Positions 1-7,788 are shown, counted from the first letter of the stretch. The stretch: 46,590 nucleotides of DNA from Bradyrhizobium sp. (GCF_004799405.1 NZ_SSMW01000128.1:1-46590), one strand, 5' to 3'. Numbers and translations are program-made. Notes: generated by a model not told the origin, from the sequence alone.

Positions 1-16
1 GGAGGCTAAAAATACG

Positions 17-178
17 ATGCGTACATTTGCAAAGTTCCTGGCGGACGAATCCGGCGCCACCGCCATCGAATACGGCCTGATTGCGGCCGGCATTGCGTTG
101 GCGATCATCGCCGTGGTCAACGGCCTTGGCACCAACCTGAACACCAAGTTTACCTCGGTCAACAACTCGCTGAAGTAA
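17..178 (+). CDS. Flp family type IVb pilin
   Basis: This is a 53-residue prepilin for a Flp/Tad pilus, the secreted fibre used in surface attachment. The protein has the Flp signature: a short basic leader (MRTFAKFLADESG), a processing glycine at residue 13, then ATAIEYGLIAAGI, with the Glu-Tyr pair at positions 5 and 6 of the mature pilin followed by a hydrophobic helix. A TadV/CpaA-type prepilin peptidase would be expected to cut after Gly13. The start is fixed by a GGAGG ribosome site at 1-5. A strong terminator follows about 75 bases after the stop, so the gene probably ends its transcript. No tad or cpa assembly genes are visible here; they may lie to the left of the window. Confidence 0.95.
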   Translation: MRTFAKFLADESGATAIEYGLIAAGIALAIIAVVNGLGTNLNTKFTSVNNSLK

Positions 179-251
179 GAAAAAGATTCCCCGTCTCAGG
201 AGGAAGGCTTCTACTTTTCCGTGGCGTGGCTGCCTACACTTGATATTTCTG

Positions 252-284
252 CCGCCGCGTCTGTTTGGACGCGGCGGTTTTTTT
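252..284 (+). terminator. Rho-independent terminator after the pilin gene
   Basis: A 10-bp perfect GC-rich stem (ccgccgcgtc pairing with gacgcggcgg), a 6-base loop and a run of seven T. It lies 73 bases past the pilin stop, and its T-tract is oriented to stop rightward transcription. Confidence 0.9.
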
Positions 285-314
285 GATGCGCAAAAGCCAT
301 CCGTGAGGGCCGGG

Positions 315-572
315 CTATGCCGGTAGCCGCGCCCGCCTTCGTGGTTTCGGCGGCGCTGTTTTGCGCCCCGCGTAATACGGGTTGACGACACACTGCGCGG
401 CGCGACCCGATGCCGACATATTGCACTGTCCCAGCGAAGTGTAGGCGCACTCAAAGTAATAGTCGTTCGGGCCTTGGTACACTTGCAGGCAGACCGGATA
501 GGCCGGGTCATAAGTCTGGGCGCGAGCCGACGGCGCCGCCGACGAAGCCGTCGCAATCGTCAAAATCGCCAA
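315..572 (-). CDS. DUF3551 family small secreted protein, probably frameshifted at its start
   Basis: The product resembles DUF3551, a small Cys-containing exported family frequent in bradyrhizobia with no known function. Visible features are the mature segment around YPVCLQVYQGPNDYYFECAYTS, further cysteines (QCNMS, QCVVNP) and a basic tail. The family normally begins with a signal peptide. Here a good ribosome site (AAGGAG, complement of 593-598) sits before an ATG at 584-586, but that ATG opens a frame that stops after MRIWLWRF. The family sequence runs in another frame (LALAILTIATASSAAPSARAQ). Inserting one base after the third codon would restore MRI-x-LALAILTIATA. The coordinates given use the TTG at 570-572, which has no adjacent ribosome site. 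The gene is either a recent pseudogene, or the assembly has a one-base error. Confidence 0.7.
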   Translation of the reverse strand: MAILTIATASSAAPSARAQTYDPAYPVCLQVYQGPNDYYFECAYTSLGQCNMSASGRAAQCVVNPYYAGRKTAPPKPRRRARLPA

Positions 573-642
573 AGCCAGATACGCATCGGAATCTCCTTGA
601 GGATTGATCGCGAAGCTCTGGAGGTGGAGGGGAGGAAGGCGA

Positions 643-840
643 TCATTTTCCCCTCGCTTTCAACGGATCCTGAGTTGGTGACAGTCCGCCGGCCCTTGTC
701 AGCGGATCATTTGGGTTGTCGAGTACATAGGTCTTGAGGATCAGGTATGTTCCCTCGATCGTAAATGCCGAAGCCGCGATAATCGCAAGCGCAATGACCA
801 CTATCGTCCGCTTGCTCAGCTCATCGCCGCGTACTGTCAT
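643..840 (-). CDS. Small single-span membrane protein, unknown
   Basis: I do not recognise the family. The 65-residue product (from MTVRGDELSKR) has a charged N-terminus, one hydrophobic segment at about residues 11-35 (TIVVIALAIIAASAF) and a polar Pro/Gly-rich tail. It is probably anchored in the inner membrane by that segment. A GGGAGG ribosome site lies 9-14 bases upstream of this ATG; a second in-frame ATG three codons earlier is too close to that site to be the better choice. It sits upstream of the DUF3551 gene on the same strand, about 70 bases away. Confidence 0.6.
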   Translation of the reverse strand: MTVRGDELSKRTIVVIALAIIAASAFTIEGTYLILKTYVLDNPNDPLTRAGGLSPTQDPLKARGK

Positions 841-960
841 TTCCCCCATCCTCCCGAAGCTGTGGCAGGCATCATTCACAAAGCACCGTCCTTGAACCAT
901 CAGCCTGCTTCTTGCACCAGGTGAAGACGATTTTTTAAGCTGCTGATGTTCTTATGAAAA

Positions 961-1045
961 GGCCGCACCGCCGCGCGGCCGAGTAGCCGGACGCCGCCCA
1001 TTTTCACCTACCCCAGAGTGTGCGCGCGTTCGGCTACTTCGTTCC
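961..1045. repeat. Intergenic hairpin element, copy 1 (CCTACCCCAG core)
   Basis: An imperfect palindrome with arms GAGTAGCCGg and CGGCTACTTC (981-990 and 1031-1040) around a region containing CACCTACCCCAGaG. It aligns along its whole length with a second element at 7895-7975. The rest of the 841-1152 gap holds a perfect 6-bp hairpin (accgtg/cacggt, 1113-1130) just downstream of the leftward glycosyltransferase gene, without a T-tract. I see no gene in the gap. Confidence 0.6.
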
Positions 1046-1152
1046 GACTTTCCCATCATTTCAGACAACAAAATCAATGGGGTTGACGGACACCCCTTCC
1101 GCCGCCGGGGCCACCGTGTTTTACCACGGTATGTGCGTCAGGTCGGCCCATT

Positions 1153-2184
1153 TTACTGTCTCAGAAGTGTTTCTACGGCCGCCAGCACAGGCTCCATCGG
1201 GATGGCATCCATGCCGTCGCCCCCATGATCCTGGGCCCGCACCACGGCCAGCGCCGGCGCCATGGGCGCCCAACGGCGCGGATCCGTTGGACCGAAAAGG
1301 CTTACCACCGGGCGCGCCACCGCACCGGCGAGGTGTCCTAGTCCACCGTCATTGGCTACAACCAACCGCAACCGCTCGATAACCGCTATCGCCGCGTCAA
1401 AAACTCCGATGGCGGGCTCTGGACGGATCTGCATGAAATCCAGCGCGATGGCCTGGGGAATTGTATTGCGAATCTCCTCCAGCGATGACGCTTCCTGCGG
1501 ACCCAGCAGGAGCACGGGAACGCGTCCGCGCGAGGCCAGGGCAAGTGCCAATTCGCCAAAGCGATGTAGAGGCCAGTTCTTCCGGGCTTCGCGGCTGCCA
1601 ACGGCAACGCCCACATAGACCGGTCCTGCCGGGAGTAGCTTCGCCACCATTTCTCGGGCTGCGGTCCCGCACGCGAGCGCGCCTTCACCGTTCGCGGGCG
1701 CTCCAAGCGCCGCCTCTGCAAGACTAAGGGCCCTTGCACCGATATGGCGGGGTCGCGTGAACCTGGATGGACGAGCATCGCTGCCAACATAGCCCGGGGT
1801 ACAGCAATAATAGCGGTCACGTTTCAAGACGTGACGCGCGTAGCCAATGCTCTCCCAGCGCGTGCGTGTATCAAACACCAGAGAGAAAGGCGGCAACTCG
1901 CGCAATCCGCGAACCATCTCCGGGCGACGAGAGGAAATCCCCGTCGACGGCCGCACCTCGGACACGAGGTCGCGCAAATAGGGTCTCAGATCGTCAGCCA
2001 TGGAGGTCTGGAACCCGGCGATCCACCAGATCGGACGGCCCGGAAAGCCTTTGGCGATGGTGCGAAGCATCGGCAGCTTGAGGAGAACGTCACCGAGCCC
2101 TTCTCGTTCGACGAGCACTGCGATCGGCCGAGAGCCGGATGACTCACCGCCCTGACGGTCGATTTGGCTCAAGCTGCTTTGCAT
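1153..2184 (-). CDS. Glycosyltransferase family 9 (heptosyltransferase-like)
   Basis: The 343-residue product looks like an ADP-heptose:LPS heptosyltransferase-type enzyme (GT-B fold, family 9), which would add a sugar to the lipopolysaccharide core at the cytoplasmic face of the inner membrane. The N-terminal domain begins with the family motif GLGDVLLKLPML, about residues 29-40. The C-terminal donor-binding domain has VVANDGGLGHLAGAVARPVV followed by SLFGPTDPRRWAP, the classic family 9 signature. A central GVAVGSREARKNWPLHRFGE matches the usual KxWP region. I start at the ATG at 2182-2184; an upstream in-frame extension of 24 residues has no family resemblance. The gene stands alone. The sugar and acceptor cannot be told from sequence. 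Confidence 0.85.
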   Translation of the reverse strand: MQSSLSQIDRQGGESSGSRPIAVLVEREGLGDVLLKLPMLRTIAKGFPGRPIWWIAGFQTSMADDLRPYLRDLVSEVRPSTGISSRRPEMVRGLRELPPFSLVFDTRTRWESIGYARHVLKRDRYYCCTPGYVGSDARPSRFTRPRHIGARALSLAEAALGAPANGEGALACGTAAREMVAKLLPAGPVYVGVAVGSREARKNWPLHRFGELALALASRGRVPVLLLGPQEASSLEEIRNTIPQAIALDFMQIRPEPAIGVFDAAIAVIERLRLVVANDGGLGHLAGAVARPVVSLFGPTDPRRWAPMAPALAVVRAQDHGGDGMDAIPMEPVLAAVETLLRQ

Positions 2185-2271
2185 GTCGTTGGTTCCAAAC
2201 GCACAACAGTAATTGGAAAATAAATGTATCGGTAGCCCGTGAAAGCGCTCGCACAAGCGTGGCTTGATATG

Positions 2272-2297
2272 AAAAAGGCCCCGGCAACCGGGGCCTT
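2272..2297 (-). terminator. Rho-independent terminator of the outer membrane protein gene
   Basis: A 10-bp perfect stem (aaggccccgg/ccggggcctt) with a 3-base loop. Read leftward it is followed by a T-run (complement of 2272-2276). It lies between the leftward outer membrane protein gene and the glycosyltransferase gene. Confidence 0.9.
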
Positions 2298-2327
2298 GGT
2301 TGTCAGTGAAGGGTGATGCTCAGGCGA

Positions 2328-3056
2328 TCAGTACTTCGCGACCACCGGGCCACCCCAGCGGTAGTTTACGCCGACCTTTACCGTGTCGACATTGAGTCGC
2401 ACCGACGTGTTGTCAACCACGCCTAGCGTTCCGACAGGAGCCGTATCGCCACCGAAGCCGTAGTGCATATACTCAAGTTTTGCACTCCAATTGGGGGTGA
2501 ACCCCCATTCGATGCCGGCACCGGCTGCATAACCCCAACGGTCATCGGTAAAGTAACCGGTGGTACCGATTGCGGGGACGCCACCCGACAGGACGCTATA
2601 GCGGTTGTTCGCATAGCCAACACCGCCCGTACCGTAAAACAGAACGTTGTTGGCGGCATAGCCGACGCGACCACGGAACGACGCGAGATCACGCGTGTCT
2701 GTCGCGCAGACGAAAGAAGGATTCGGGCAGAGGGTTGATCCTTTGATGTCGGCCCAATCTCCGTCTGCCTCCAGACCGAACACCCAGGTGCCCATCTGCC
2801 AATTGTAACCAATTTGACCGCCAGCAAGACCGCCCGACGTGTCATGGCTCGAATCTGGGTCACCGATAAATTGAAAATGGGAATGCCCCCATCCACCGCC
2901 GCCATTCACTCCGATATAGAAGCCGCTCCAGTCATAGACCGCTACCACAGGCGCCGGCGCCTTGGTGTAGGCCCGTGGCGCCGGAGCCATATCAGCGGCC
3001 AGTGCGGGCGCAGTGAGGGCAACGAGGCCTGCTGCCGCGATCAGAAATTTCTTCAT
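2328..3056 (-). CDS. Outer membrane beta-barrel protein (Omp25/RopB-like)
   Basis: The 242-residue product has a signal peptide (MKKFLIAAAGLVALTAPALAA), a short Pro/Ala linker, then the start of the barrel at YDWSGFYIGVNGGGGWG, the hallmark of the rhizobial Omp25/Omp31 family. Alternating hydrophobic strands follow (GGQIGYNWQMGTWVFGLEAD, FRGRVGYAANNVLFYGTGGV, AGAGIEWGFTPNWSAKLEYM), ending in VKVGVNYRWGGPVVAKY. It is probably an 8-strand barrel in the outer membrane. The ATG is fixed by GGAG about 8 bases upstream and by the signal peptide. It is a single-gene unit with its own terminator. Confidence 0.92.
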   Translation of the reverse strand: MKKFLIAAAGLVALTAPALAADMAPAPRAYTKAPAPVVAVYDWSGFYIGVNGGGGWGHSHFQFIGDPDSSHDTSGGLAGGQIGYNWQMGTWVFGLEADGDWADIKGSTLCPNPSFVCATDTRDLASFRGRVGYAANNVLFYGTGGVGYANNRYSVLSGGVPAIGTTGYFTDDRWGYAAGAGIEWGFTPNWSAKLEYMHYGFGGDTAPVGTLGVVDNTSVRLNVDTVKVGVNYRWGGPVVAKY

Positions 3057-3329
3057 GGATGTACTCCGAATTCGTGCGCACGACAGTGCCGAGCGAGGTG
3101 CCCTATTTTGACTTGGACAATTATTAGCACCGATTCCCGTCAAAAGCCGTGTCCTATCCGTCACATCGCCCGGCAAAATATTGCGATGAAATGTTTCTGA
3201 ATCGTTGGCGTGCGTTCGCCCGAATGGTCTCCGCGAAGTACCGGAGCGGTTACAAATCCATTTTGAAACAACAGTATAGATTGTTCCCGCATCGATCCGC
3301 GCAGAGTGTTTTTTTAATGGTTTGGCCGG

Positions 3330-4223
3330 TCACGCCGTGGCGAAAAAAAGTCGCAATTCCCGACAGGTCTCGTCGGGGCATTCCTCCTGAAGATAATGCC
3401 CTGAAGGTACCGTCGCCGTGCGCTCGATCCGTGTGGCGTATTGCGACCAGATCGCTGCGGCATCATGGTTGCGCCCCACACCGCCTTTTTCTCCCCAAAG
3501 GATCATCGAAGGACACGCGACCTTTCGTCCGGCCTTGAAGTCCGCGGTATCCATGTCGAGATCGACGCCGAACGTGGCCCGGTAGTCTTCGCACATTCCG
3601 TAGACGGTTTTTGGATCCTTGATGCACCTGATGTATTCGGCGAGTGCGCGCGGATCGAAGAAGTTCGTCCCCTGATCCGTCTTTGAAAGCTTGCGGCGAA
3701 TAAAAAACTCGGGGTCCGCGCTGATCATTGTTTCAGGGGTTGGAGTGGGCTGCACCATGAAGAACCAGTGCCAGGAAAAGATGCCCCAGTTTTTGGTCAC
3801 GTTGTTCAGCAGGTAATGCTGCGGGAGCATGTCGATAAACGCGGCCTTGGTGATCGCATCCGGATGGTCGAGACACAGGCGATGCAGCACCCGCGCGCCG
3901 CGATCGTGTCCGCCGGCCTGAAATTGTTCGAATCCAAGATGACGCATGACCTCGATTTGATCCTGCGCCATGGCGCGAAATGAATAGGCCGAGTGATCGC
4001 TGCCGCCGTCCGGTTTGGAACTGTCGCCGTAGCCGCGCAGATCGGGGAGAACGACCGTAAACTCCTCCGCCAGCCGCGGCGCCACCTTGTGCCAGCAGAC
4101 ATGGGTGAAGGGATTGCCGTGCATTAGCAGCAGCGGCGGCCCTTTCCCCCCGTAACTCAGCACAATCTCCGCGCCATTTGTCTTGATGCGGGTTCGACTG
4201 AAACCTTCAAGTAATTCGGACAC
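3330..4223 (-). CDS. Alpha/beta hydrolase, haloacetate-dehalogenase-like
   Basis: The 297-residue product resembles the fluoroacetate/haloacetate dehalogenase group of alpha/beta hydrolases. These split the carbon-halogen bond of short haloacids through an Asp nucleophile. By position it keeps the nucleophile elbow GHDRGAR (Asp107 with Arg108 and Arg111, which in characterised enzymes hold the carboxylate), the acid Asp131 (FIDMLP), the His152-Trp153 pair corresponding to the halide pocket, and the catalytic His276 (SGHYLQEE). The oxyanion motif HGNPFTHVCWH and DLRGYGDS are also present. The start is GTG at 4221-4223, preceded by GGGAAG. Many relatives act as epoxide hydrolases or esterases, so the true substrate is uncertain. 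I could not place the remaining halide-binding Tyr with confidence. Confidence 0.8.
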   Translation of the reverse strand: MSELLEGFSRTRIKTNGAEIVLSYGGKGPPLLLMHGNPFTHVCWHKVAPRLAEEFTVVLPDLRGYGDSSKPDGGSDHSAYSFRAMAQDQIEVMRHLGFEQFQAGGHDRGARVLHRLCLDHPDAITKAAFIDMLPQHYLLNNVTKNWGIFSWHWFFMVQPTPTPETMISADPEFFIRRKLSKTDQGTNFFDPRALAEYIRCIKDPKTVYGMCEDYRATFGVDLDMDTADFKAGRKVACPSMILWGEKGGVGRNHDAAAIWSQYATRIERTATVPSGHYLQEECPDETCRELRLFFATA

Positions 4224-4252
4224 TTGGGCTTCCCTATCAAACCAGAACCTTC

Positions 4253-4280
4253 AAACAAAAGACCGCCCGAAGGCGGTCTT
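4253..4280 (-). terminator. Rho-independent terminator of the GCG_CRPN gene
   Basis: A 9-bp perfect stem (aagaccgcc/ggcggtctt) with loop cgaa. Read leftward it is followed by TTTTGTTT. It lies about 30 bases beyond the stop of the leftward small secreted protein gene and just before the hydrolase start. Confidence 0.88.
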
Positions 4281-4309
4281 CATCTCATGCGCGTATGACC
4301 CCGCGCCGC

Positions 4310-4597
4310 TCAGTTGCAAACCATCACGCAGTGGCCCTCAACGCCGCAAACCCGATGTTGACCCCTGCCGCCGCACGGTCCGCGTCCCGGCTCCACGACC
4401 ACGACTCCGGGAGCGACGACGACATCGCCGCGGTTCGGCCGGCATCCGCCTTCGGGTCCGCGATGAAAGCCCACACCGCAGCCGCCCTCTACCTTGATAA
4501 TCATGTTGTCGGGTGCCTGGCCGGGTGAAAGCGGCATAGCCTGCGCAGCACTTCCCGATAGGCCTAAAATGAAAGCGAGAGCGATAAGCCTGTTCAT
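4310..4597 (-). CDS. Small secreted GCG_CRPN-type protein
   Basis: The 95-residue product has a clear signal peptide (MNRLIALAFILGLSGSAAQA) and the Gly/Cys/Arg-rich stretch GCGVGFHRGPEGGCRPN that names the GCG_CRPN domain, common in small exported proteins of Bradyrhizobium and relatives. Val/Gly/Pro-rich sequence and a C-terminal Cys-rich segment follow (PCGGRGQHRVCGVEGHC). Function is unknown; the cysteines may form disulfides in the periplasm. The start is set by GGGAGAAAAACA before the ATG and by the signal peptide; a longer upstream reading frame has no supporting features. Confidence 0.85.
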   Translation of the reverse strand: MNRLIALAFILGLSGSAAQAMPLSPGQAPDNMIIKVEGGCGVGFHRGPEGGCRPNRGDVVVAPGVVVVEPGRGPCGGRGQHRVCGVEGHCVMVCN

Positions 4598-4930
4598 TGT
4601 TTTTCTCCCTGCATTGCTATTGCACACCCCGATCATGAACCCAGCCGCGTCGTGTCGTAAAGAGGCGAATTCGGCGCTTTCCCCTTCTGCCGCCGGCGCG
4701 CCCATTCTTAACAATCGCGGCTTTGATCGGGCACCGTGCGCACCATGATGTGGCAGCAACATTCCGAAATGAACCAGTTGCGCGGTACGTCCAGAGAACC
4801 CGTCCCTTTCGCCATCCGATTTTGGCGGGGGGACGTTCACGATACAACCTGCCATTGTCAGAATTGCCGTTTCGCGCTAGCGAACGGCAATCGATTTGAC
4901 GTGTACTTACGCCGATTTCGGAGCAGGCCA
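4598..4930. other. Divergent intergenic region between the GCG_CRPN and dsbA-like genes
   Basis: No convincing gene. The frame open to the right of 4736 is only the upstream extension of the DsbA-like frame and does not resemble a protein family. The region should hold the two divergent promoters, but I could not pick convincing -35/-10 pairs. Its one clear structure is the inverted repeat at 4863-4891, listed separately. Confidence 0.6.
4863..4891. promoter_or_regulatory. 12-bp inverted repeat upstream of the DsbA-like gene
   Basis: ATTGCCGTTTCGC and GCGAACGGCAAT are reverse complements apart from one extra T, separated by GCTA. The 3' arm ends 39 bases before the TTG start. It could be an operator for a dimeric regulator or an RNA hairpin in the leader. 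There is no T-tract, so it is not an ordinary terminator. Confidence 0.5.
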
Positions 4931-5590
4931 TTGACCGTTATCCGCAGCACCTTCGCCATCGCTCTGTCCGTAACCGGACTTGCCACCCTCGCCGGGTTTG
5001 CCTCCCTTCCCCCGATCGGCGACGCCATGGCGCAGAGTGCGACCGCGGCACTTGTGGCAAAGCCGGTGTCGCTGCCCGACATGGCGATCGGGCCGGTGAA
5101 AGCTCCGGTGACCATCACCGAATATTCTTCGATGACCTGTCCCCATTGCGCTGGTTTCGAACAAAATGTTTTTCCGATGCTCAAGTCGAAATATATCGAC
5201 ACCGGCAAAGTCCGTTTTGTGTTCCGGGAATTCCCGCTCGACCTCACGGCTGCGGCGGCTTCAATGCTGGCGCGCTGCATCGCCAACAGCGATGCCGGCA
5301 AGTATTTCGGCGCGGTCGACATGCTGTTCAAACAGCAGGATCTGATGGTGATTCAGACCCAGGAGACCCTGAGATCGATCGGCAAGCAAGGCGGCATGAC
5401 CGATCAATCGGTTGAAAACTGCCTGAAAGATCAAGCCATGCTCGACAAGCTCGCCGCCGATCAGAAATTCGCCGTCGACGTCTTGAAGGTCGATGCAACG
5501 CCGACCTTCTTCATCAACGGTGAAAAGGTCAAGGGCGCGATGTCGTTCGAGGAAATGGACAACAAGATCAAAACATTGCTGAAAAAATAG
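4931..5590 (+). CDS. DsbA-family periplasmic thiol:disulfide oxidoreductase
   Basis: The 219-residue product is a DsbA/DsbG-like thioredoxin-fold protein (DSBA-like, thioredoxin_4 type) that would form or shuffle disulfides in periplasmic proteins. After a signal segment (about 1-35, ending AMAQS) comes an N-terminal strand, then YSSMTCPHCAGFEQ with the active-site pair Cys70-Pro-His-Cys73. Next are VRFVFREFPLD, the helical insertion, and the cis-proline region ATPTFFINGEK. The CPHC motif is the oxidising DsbA type. I choose the TTG at 4931 because GGAG at 4920-4923 sits 7 bases before it and it gives a normal signal peptide; the only ATGs upstream would add about 65 unrelated residues. The gene is monocistronic and faces the leftward PilZ gene. 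Confidence 0.88.
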   Translation: MTVIRSTFAIALSVTGLATLAGFASLPPIGDAMAQSATAALVAKPVSLPDMAIGPVKAPVTITEYSSMTCPHCAGFEQNVFPMLKSKYIDTGKVRFVFREFPLDLTAAAASMLARCIANSDAGKYFGAVDMLFKQQDLMVIQTQETLRSIGKQGGMTDQSVENCLKDQAMLDKLAADQKFAVDVLKVDATPTFFINGEKVKGAMSFEEMDNKIKTLLKK

Positions 5591-5633
5591 CAGCCTCACT
5601 TCGGCGCCGACCCGCGCGCCTGGCGCTCATCCG

Positions 5634-5933
5634 CTATTTCTCGCCGTCCGGCTGATGCGCTTGCGGCGTTTCCACGAAAGTCACGCCGATCCGCTTTTGC
5701 TGGATCCAGGCAATCCTGCACTCGCGGACGGATGAGCCCTTCGCCATCACCAGACGAAAATGCGGCGGCACGAAAGCGGGATTCTCGACGTCGATAGCGG
5801 CGCCCTCTACCGAGATATTTCGCACCATGCAACTCATGACGGAACCGCCCGCCGATACGTAGGCAGGTTCATTGATTTCGGTTCGCGGGTGCCTTCGCTT
5901 TTCTTGAATCAATTTTGGGTCCTGGCTGGCCAT
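5634..5933 (-). CDS. PilZ domain protein (c-di-GMP binding)
   Basis: The 99-residue product is a stand-alone PilZ domain, a cytoplasmic receptor for cyclic di-GMP. It has the RxxxR ligand motif (EKRRHPRTEI, about residues 14-18) and the second motif N-x-S-x-x-G (NISVEGAAID), a common variant of D/NxSxxG, followed by the barrel strand FRLVMAKG and RIGVTFVE. This type usually controls motility, cellulose or surface factors. No partner is visible beside it. I start at the ATG at 5931-5933, since the TTG 24 bases upstream has no ribosome site; the ATG itself has only a weak one. Confidence 0.85.
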   Translation of the reverse strand: MASQDPKLIQEKRRHPRTEINEPAYVSAGGSVMSCMVRNISVEGAAIDVENPAFVPPHFRLVMAKGSSVRECRIAWIQQKRIGVTFVETPQAHQPDGEK

Positions 5934-6161
5934 TCGCGGGGGCGATGTTAGCGGCAAACGTTAAACAAAGGCTCACTCGCCCGCATCGGCAGACCTCTGG
6001 GGGGCCGGTTCCGCGGCTGAATTGGGGCGCCTCTTTATGCGCTGGTGCTCCCGCGTTGACAGGCTTCCGTTCGCCGCGCCGAGGGGGTAGCTTTCTCCGC
6101 ATCGGCGGTGCGCAGGCGCGACGCCCGCCCAAAATGAACATGCGCCAAGGGGGAAAACGCC

Positions 6162-6974
6162 ATGTTCGAGATACTCGATCGACGGACGAGTTTGACCGGC
6201 AACCAGATCAAGATCCTCGCTGCAGCCATCATCGGCGATGCGCTGGAATTCTTCGATTACTTCCTGATCGGCTTCGTGCTCGCTTTTCTGATCGGGCCCT
6301 GGAAGCTGACCTTCGGTCAGTCCGCCATTGTGCTGATGAGTTCCGGTATCGGCGCCATCCTCGGCGCGTTTGCGTGGGGCTGGCTCGCCGACCGTATCGG
6401 CCGCCGCAAGGTCTTTATCGGTACCGTGCTGAATTTCTCCATTGCGACCGGCCTGCTTTATTTCACGCCGGACAATGGCTGGATCTATCTTACGATCATG
6501 CGCTTCTTCGTCGGGCTCGGGGTCGGCGGGCTTTATTGCGTGGACCTGCCGCTGGTGCAGGAGTTCATGCCCTCCTCCAGGCGCGGCTGGGTCGGTGGCA
6601 TCGTGACCTGCGTGATCCCGCTCGGCGTAGGCCTTGGTGCGGTGATGGGCGGAATGGTGGGCAGCGGCGACTGGCGGCTATTGTTCGCGGTCGGCGTGCT
6701 GCCGGCGCTGCTGGTCCTGCTGGTGCGTCTCTGGGTGCCGGAATCGCCGCGCTGGTTGTGCCGCCAGGGTCGCTACGAGGAGGCGCGCCAATCGCTCGCA
6801 TGGGCGCTGCAGATGGAACCATCCACGCTGCCCTTACCGACCGCCGCCGACGCCGGCCCGATCATCAAAAGCAACTGGCTCGATCTCTTTAAATACCCGC
6901 GCAGCCTTATTGTCTCCTGGCTTGGCAATGCCGGTGCGCAGACCGGCGTCTACGGCATGTCTTGGACACGCTGA
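6162..6974 (+). pseudogene. Truncated MFS transporter (metabolite:H+ symporter type)
   Basis: The frame encodes the N-terminal half of a major facilitator transporter of the sugar/aromatic-acid symporter class, starting MFEILDRRTSLTGNQIK. It includes GDALEFFDYF in helix 1, the loop 2-3 signature GWLADRIGRRKVF, RFFVGLGVGGLY in helix 4, the central PESPRWL motif after helix 6, and the cytoplasmic loop up to KYPRSLIVSWLGNAGAQTGVYGM in helix 7. It then ends abruptly with SWTR and a stop at 270 residues; a full protein has about 430 and twelve helices. The missing second half is not found in any frame before the VOC gene, so this looks like a deletion. It is unlikely to transport anything by itself. 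The start has GGGGGAAAACGCC upstream. Confidence 0.8.
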
Positions 6975-7101
6975 TCGCGACTTCTGCCAGCCTTGCGGGC
7001 GACCAGACGGTGATATTGCGCGCCGAGGCTCTTCGGCCGGTCGTCGGCGCCTGGATGATGGGCGCCGATACCGACCTCACGTTTTTCCAGGGAGAAACAC
7101 C

Positions 7102-7503
7102 ATGCCACTCGGCGGACTGCAGCATTACACCATCGAACCTTCCGATCTCGAGCGCACAAAGGACTTTTATTGCGACGTGCTGGGGCTGGAGAACGGCGAG
7201 CGGCCGCCGCTCGACTTCCCCGGCTACTGGCTCTATTCGGGCGGCACCGCCACCGTGCACCTGATGGGCACGCGCAAGGCGCGTGAGGGCATCGTGGTGC
7301 GCGGCACCGAGAAGAAATACGAAGACACCGGCCGCCTCGATCATATCGCGTTTGCCGCAACCGATCCCGACGGCATACGCAAACGCCTGCAAGCCAGGAA
7401 CGTGAAATTCCGCGAGCAGATCGTCCCGCGCACCGGCGACACGCAAATCTTCCTGTACGATCCCGACGGTGTCGGCGTGGAGCTGAATTTCCCCAAGCCT
7501 TGA
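7102..7503 (+). CDS. VOC family (glyoxalase-fold) protein
   Basis: The 133-residue product is a vicinal-oxygen-chelate protein with two beta-alpha-beta-beta-beta modules. Module 1 starts GLQHYTIEPSDLERTKDFYCDVLGLE and module 2 starts RLDHIAFAATDPDGIRKRL. Candidate metal ligands are His8 (QHY), His113-type DH in module 2 and the Glu near the end (VGVELNF). Family members include glyoxalase I, dioxygenases and resistance proteins; nothing here picks one. GGAGAAACACC precedes the ATG. The 130 bases between this gene and the truncated MFS frame do not encode a recognisable protein, so the VOC gene may have come under a new promoter at the deletion. Confidence 0.85.
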   Translation: MPLGGLQHYTIEPSDLERTKDFYCDVLGLENGERPPLDFPGYWLYSGGTATVHLMGTRKAREGIVVRGTEKKYEDTGRLDHIAFAATDPDGIRKRLQARNVKFREQIVPRTGDTQIFLYDPDGVGVELNFPKP

Positions 7504-7554
7504 ATTCAAGCCTTGAAATTCAAACCTCTAGACGTCATCGGCCGGGAGGTTGGA

Positions 7555-7788
7555 ATGAAGCTCGTATTTTCGGGTATCGCCGTTATCGCTGTATGTCTTG
7601 TTCCCTTCACGCTCGCCAAGGCTGAAAGCTGCAGCAGCAGGGCCGAGACCTGCGTTGTAAAATGGGGCGCGCCGCGCGCGGCGTGCTTCGAGCCGTTCAG
7701 AATGGCGGCATGTGAAAAGACGGGAAGGTACGTTGCGCCGAACGGCAACGTCTGGCCGGCCAGATGCGGGCAAGTAGACGAGCGCTGA
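7555..7788 (+). CDS. Small secreted cysteine-rich protein, unknown
   Basis: The family is not recognised. The 77-residue product has a signal peptide (MKLVFSGIAVIAVCLVPFTLAKA) and a mature part of about 54 residues with five cysteines (ESCSSRAETC, RAACF, AACEK, ARCGQ), so a disulfide-bonded periplasmic protein is likely. The ATG at 7555 is chosen over an earlier in-frame ATG because GGGAGG sits 7 bases upstream and the signal peptide begins there. It lies 51 bases after the VOC gene in the same direction and may share its transcript. Confidence 0.7.
   Translation: MKLVFSGIAVIAVCLVPFTLAKAESCSSRAETCVVKWGAPRAACFEPFRMAACEKTGRYVAPNGNVWPARCGQVDER

Noticed and set aside
3090..3150. TTGACG plus TAATAAT promoter for the Omp gene
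   Set aside because: The boxes exist on the leftward strand, but the spacing is 11-14 bases rather than about 17.
4736..4930. N-terminal extension of the DsbA-like protein containing CHCQNC
   Set aside because: It looks faintly like a metal-binding motif, but it precedes the signal peptide, and the GGAG site favours the TTG at 4931.
6962..7264. Open frame continuing from the broken transporter toward the VOC gene
   Set aside because: It resembles neither the missing transporter half nor any family I know, and it runs into the VOC gene in a different frame.
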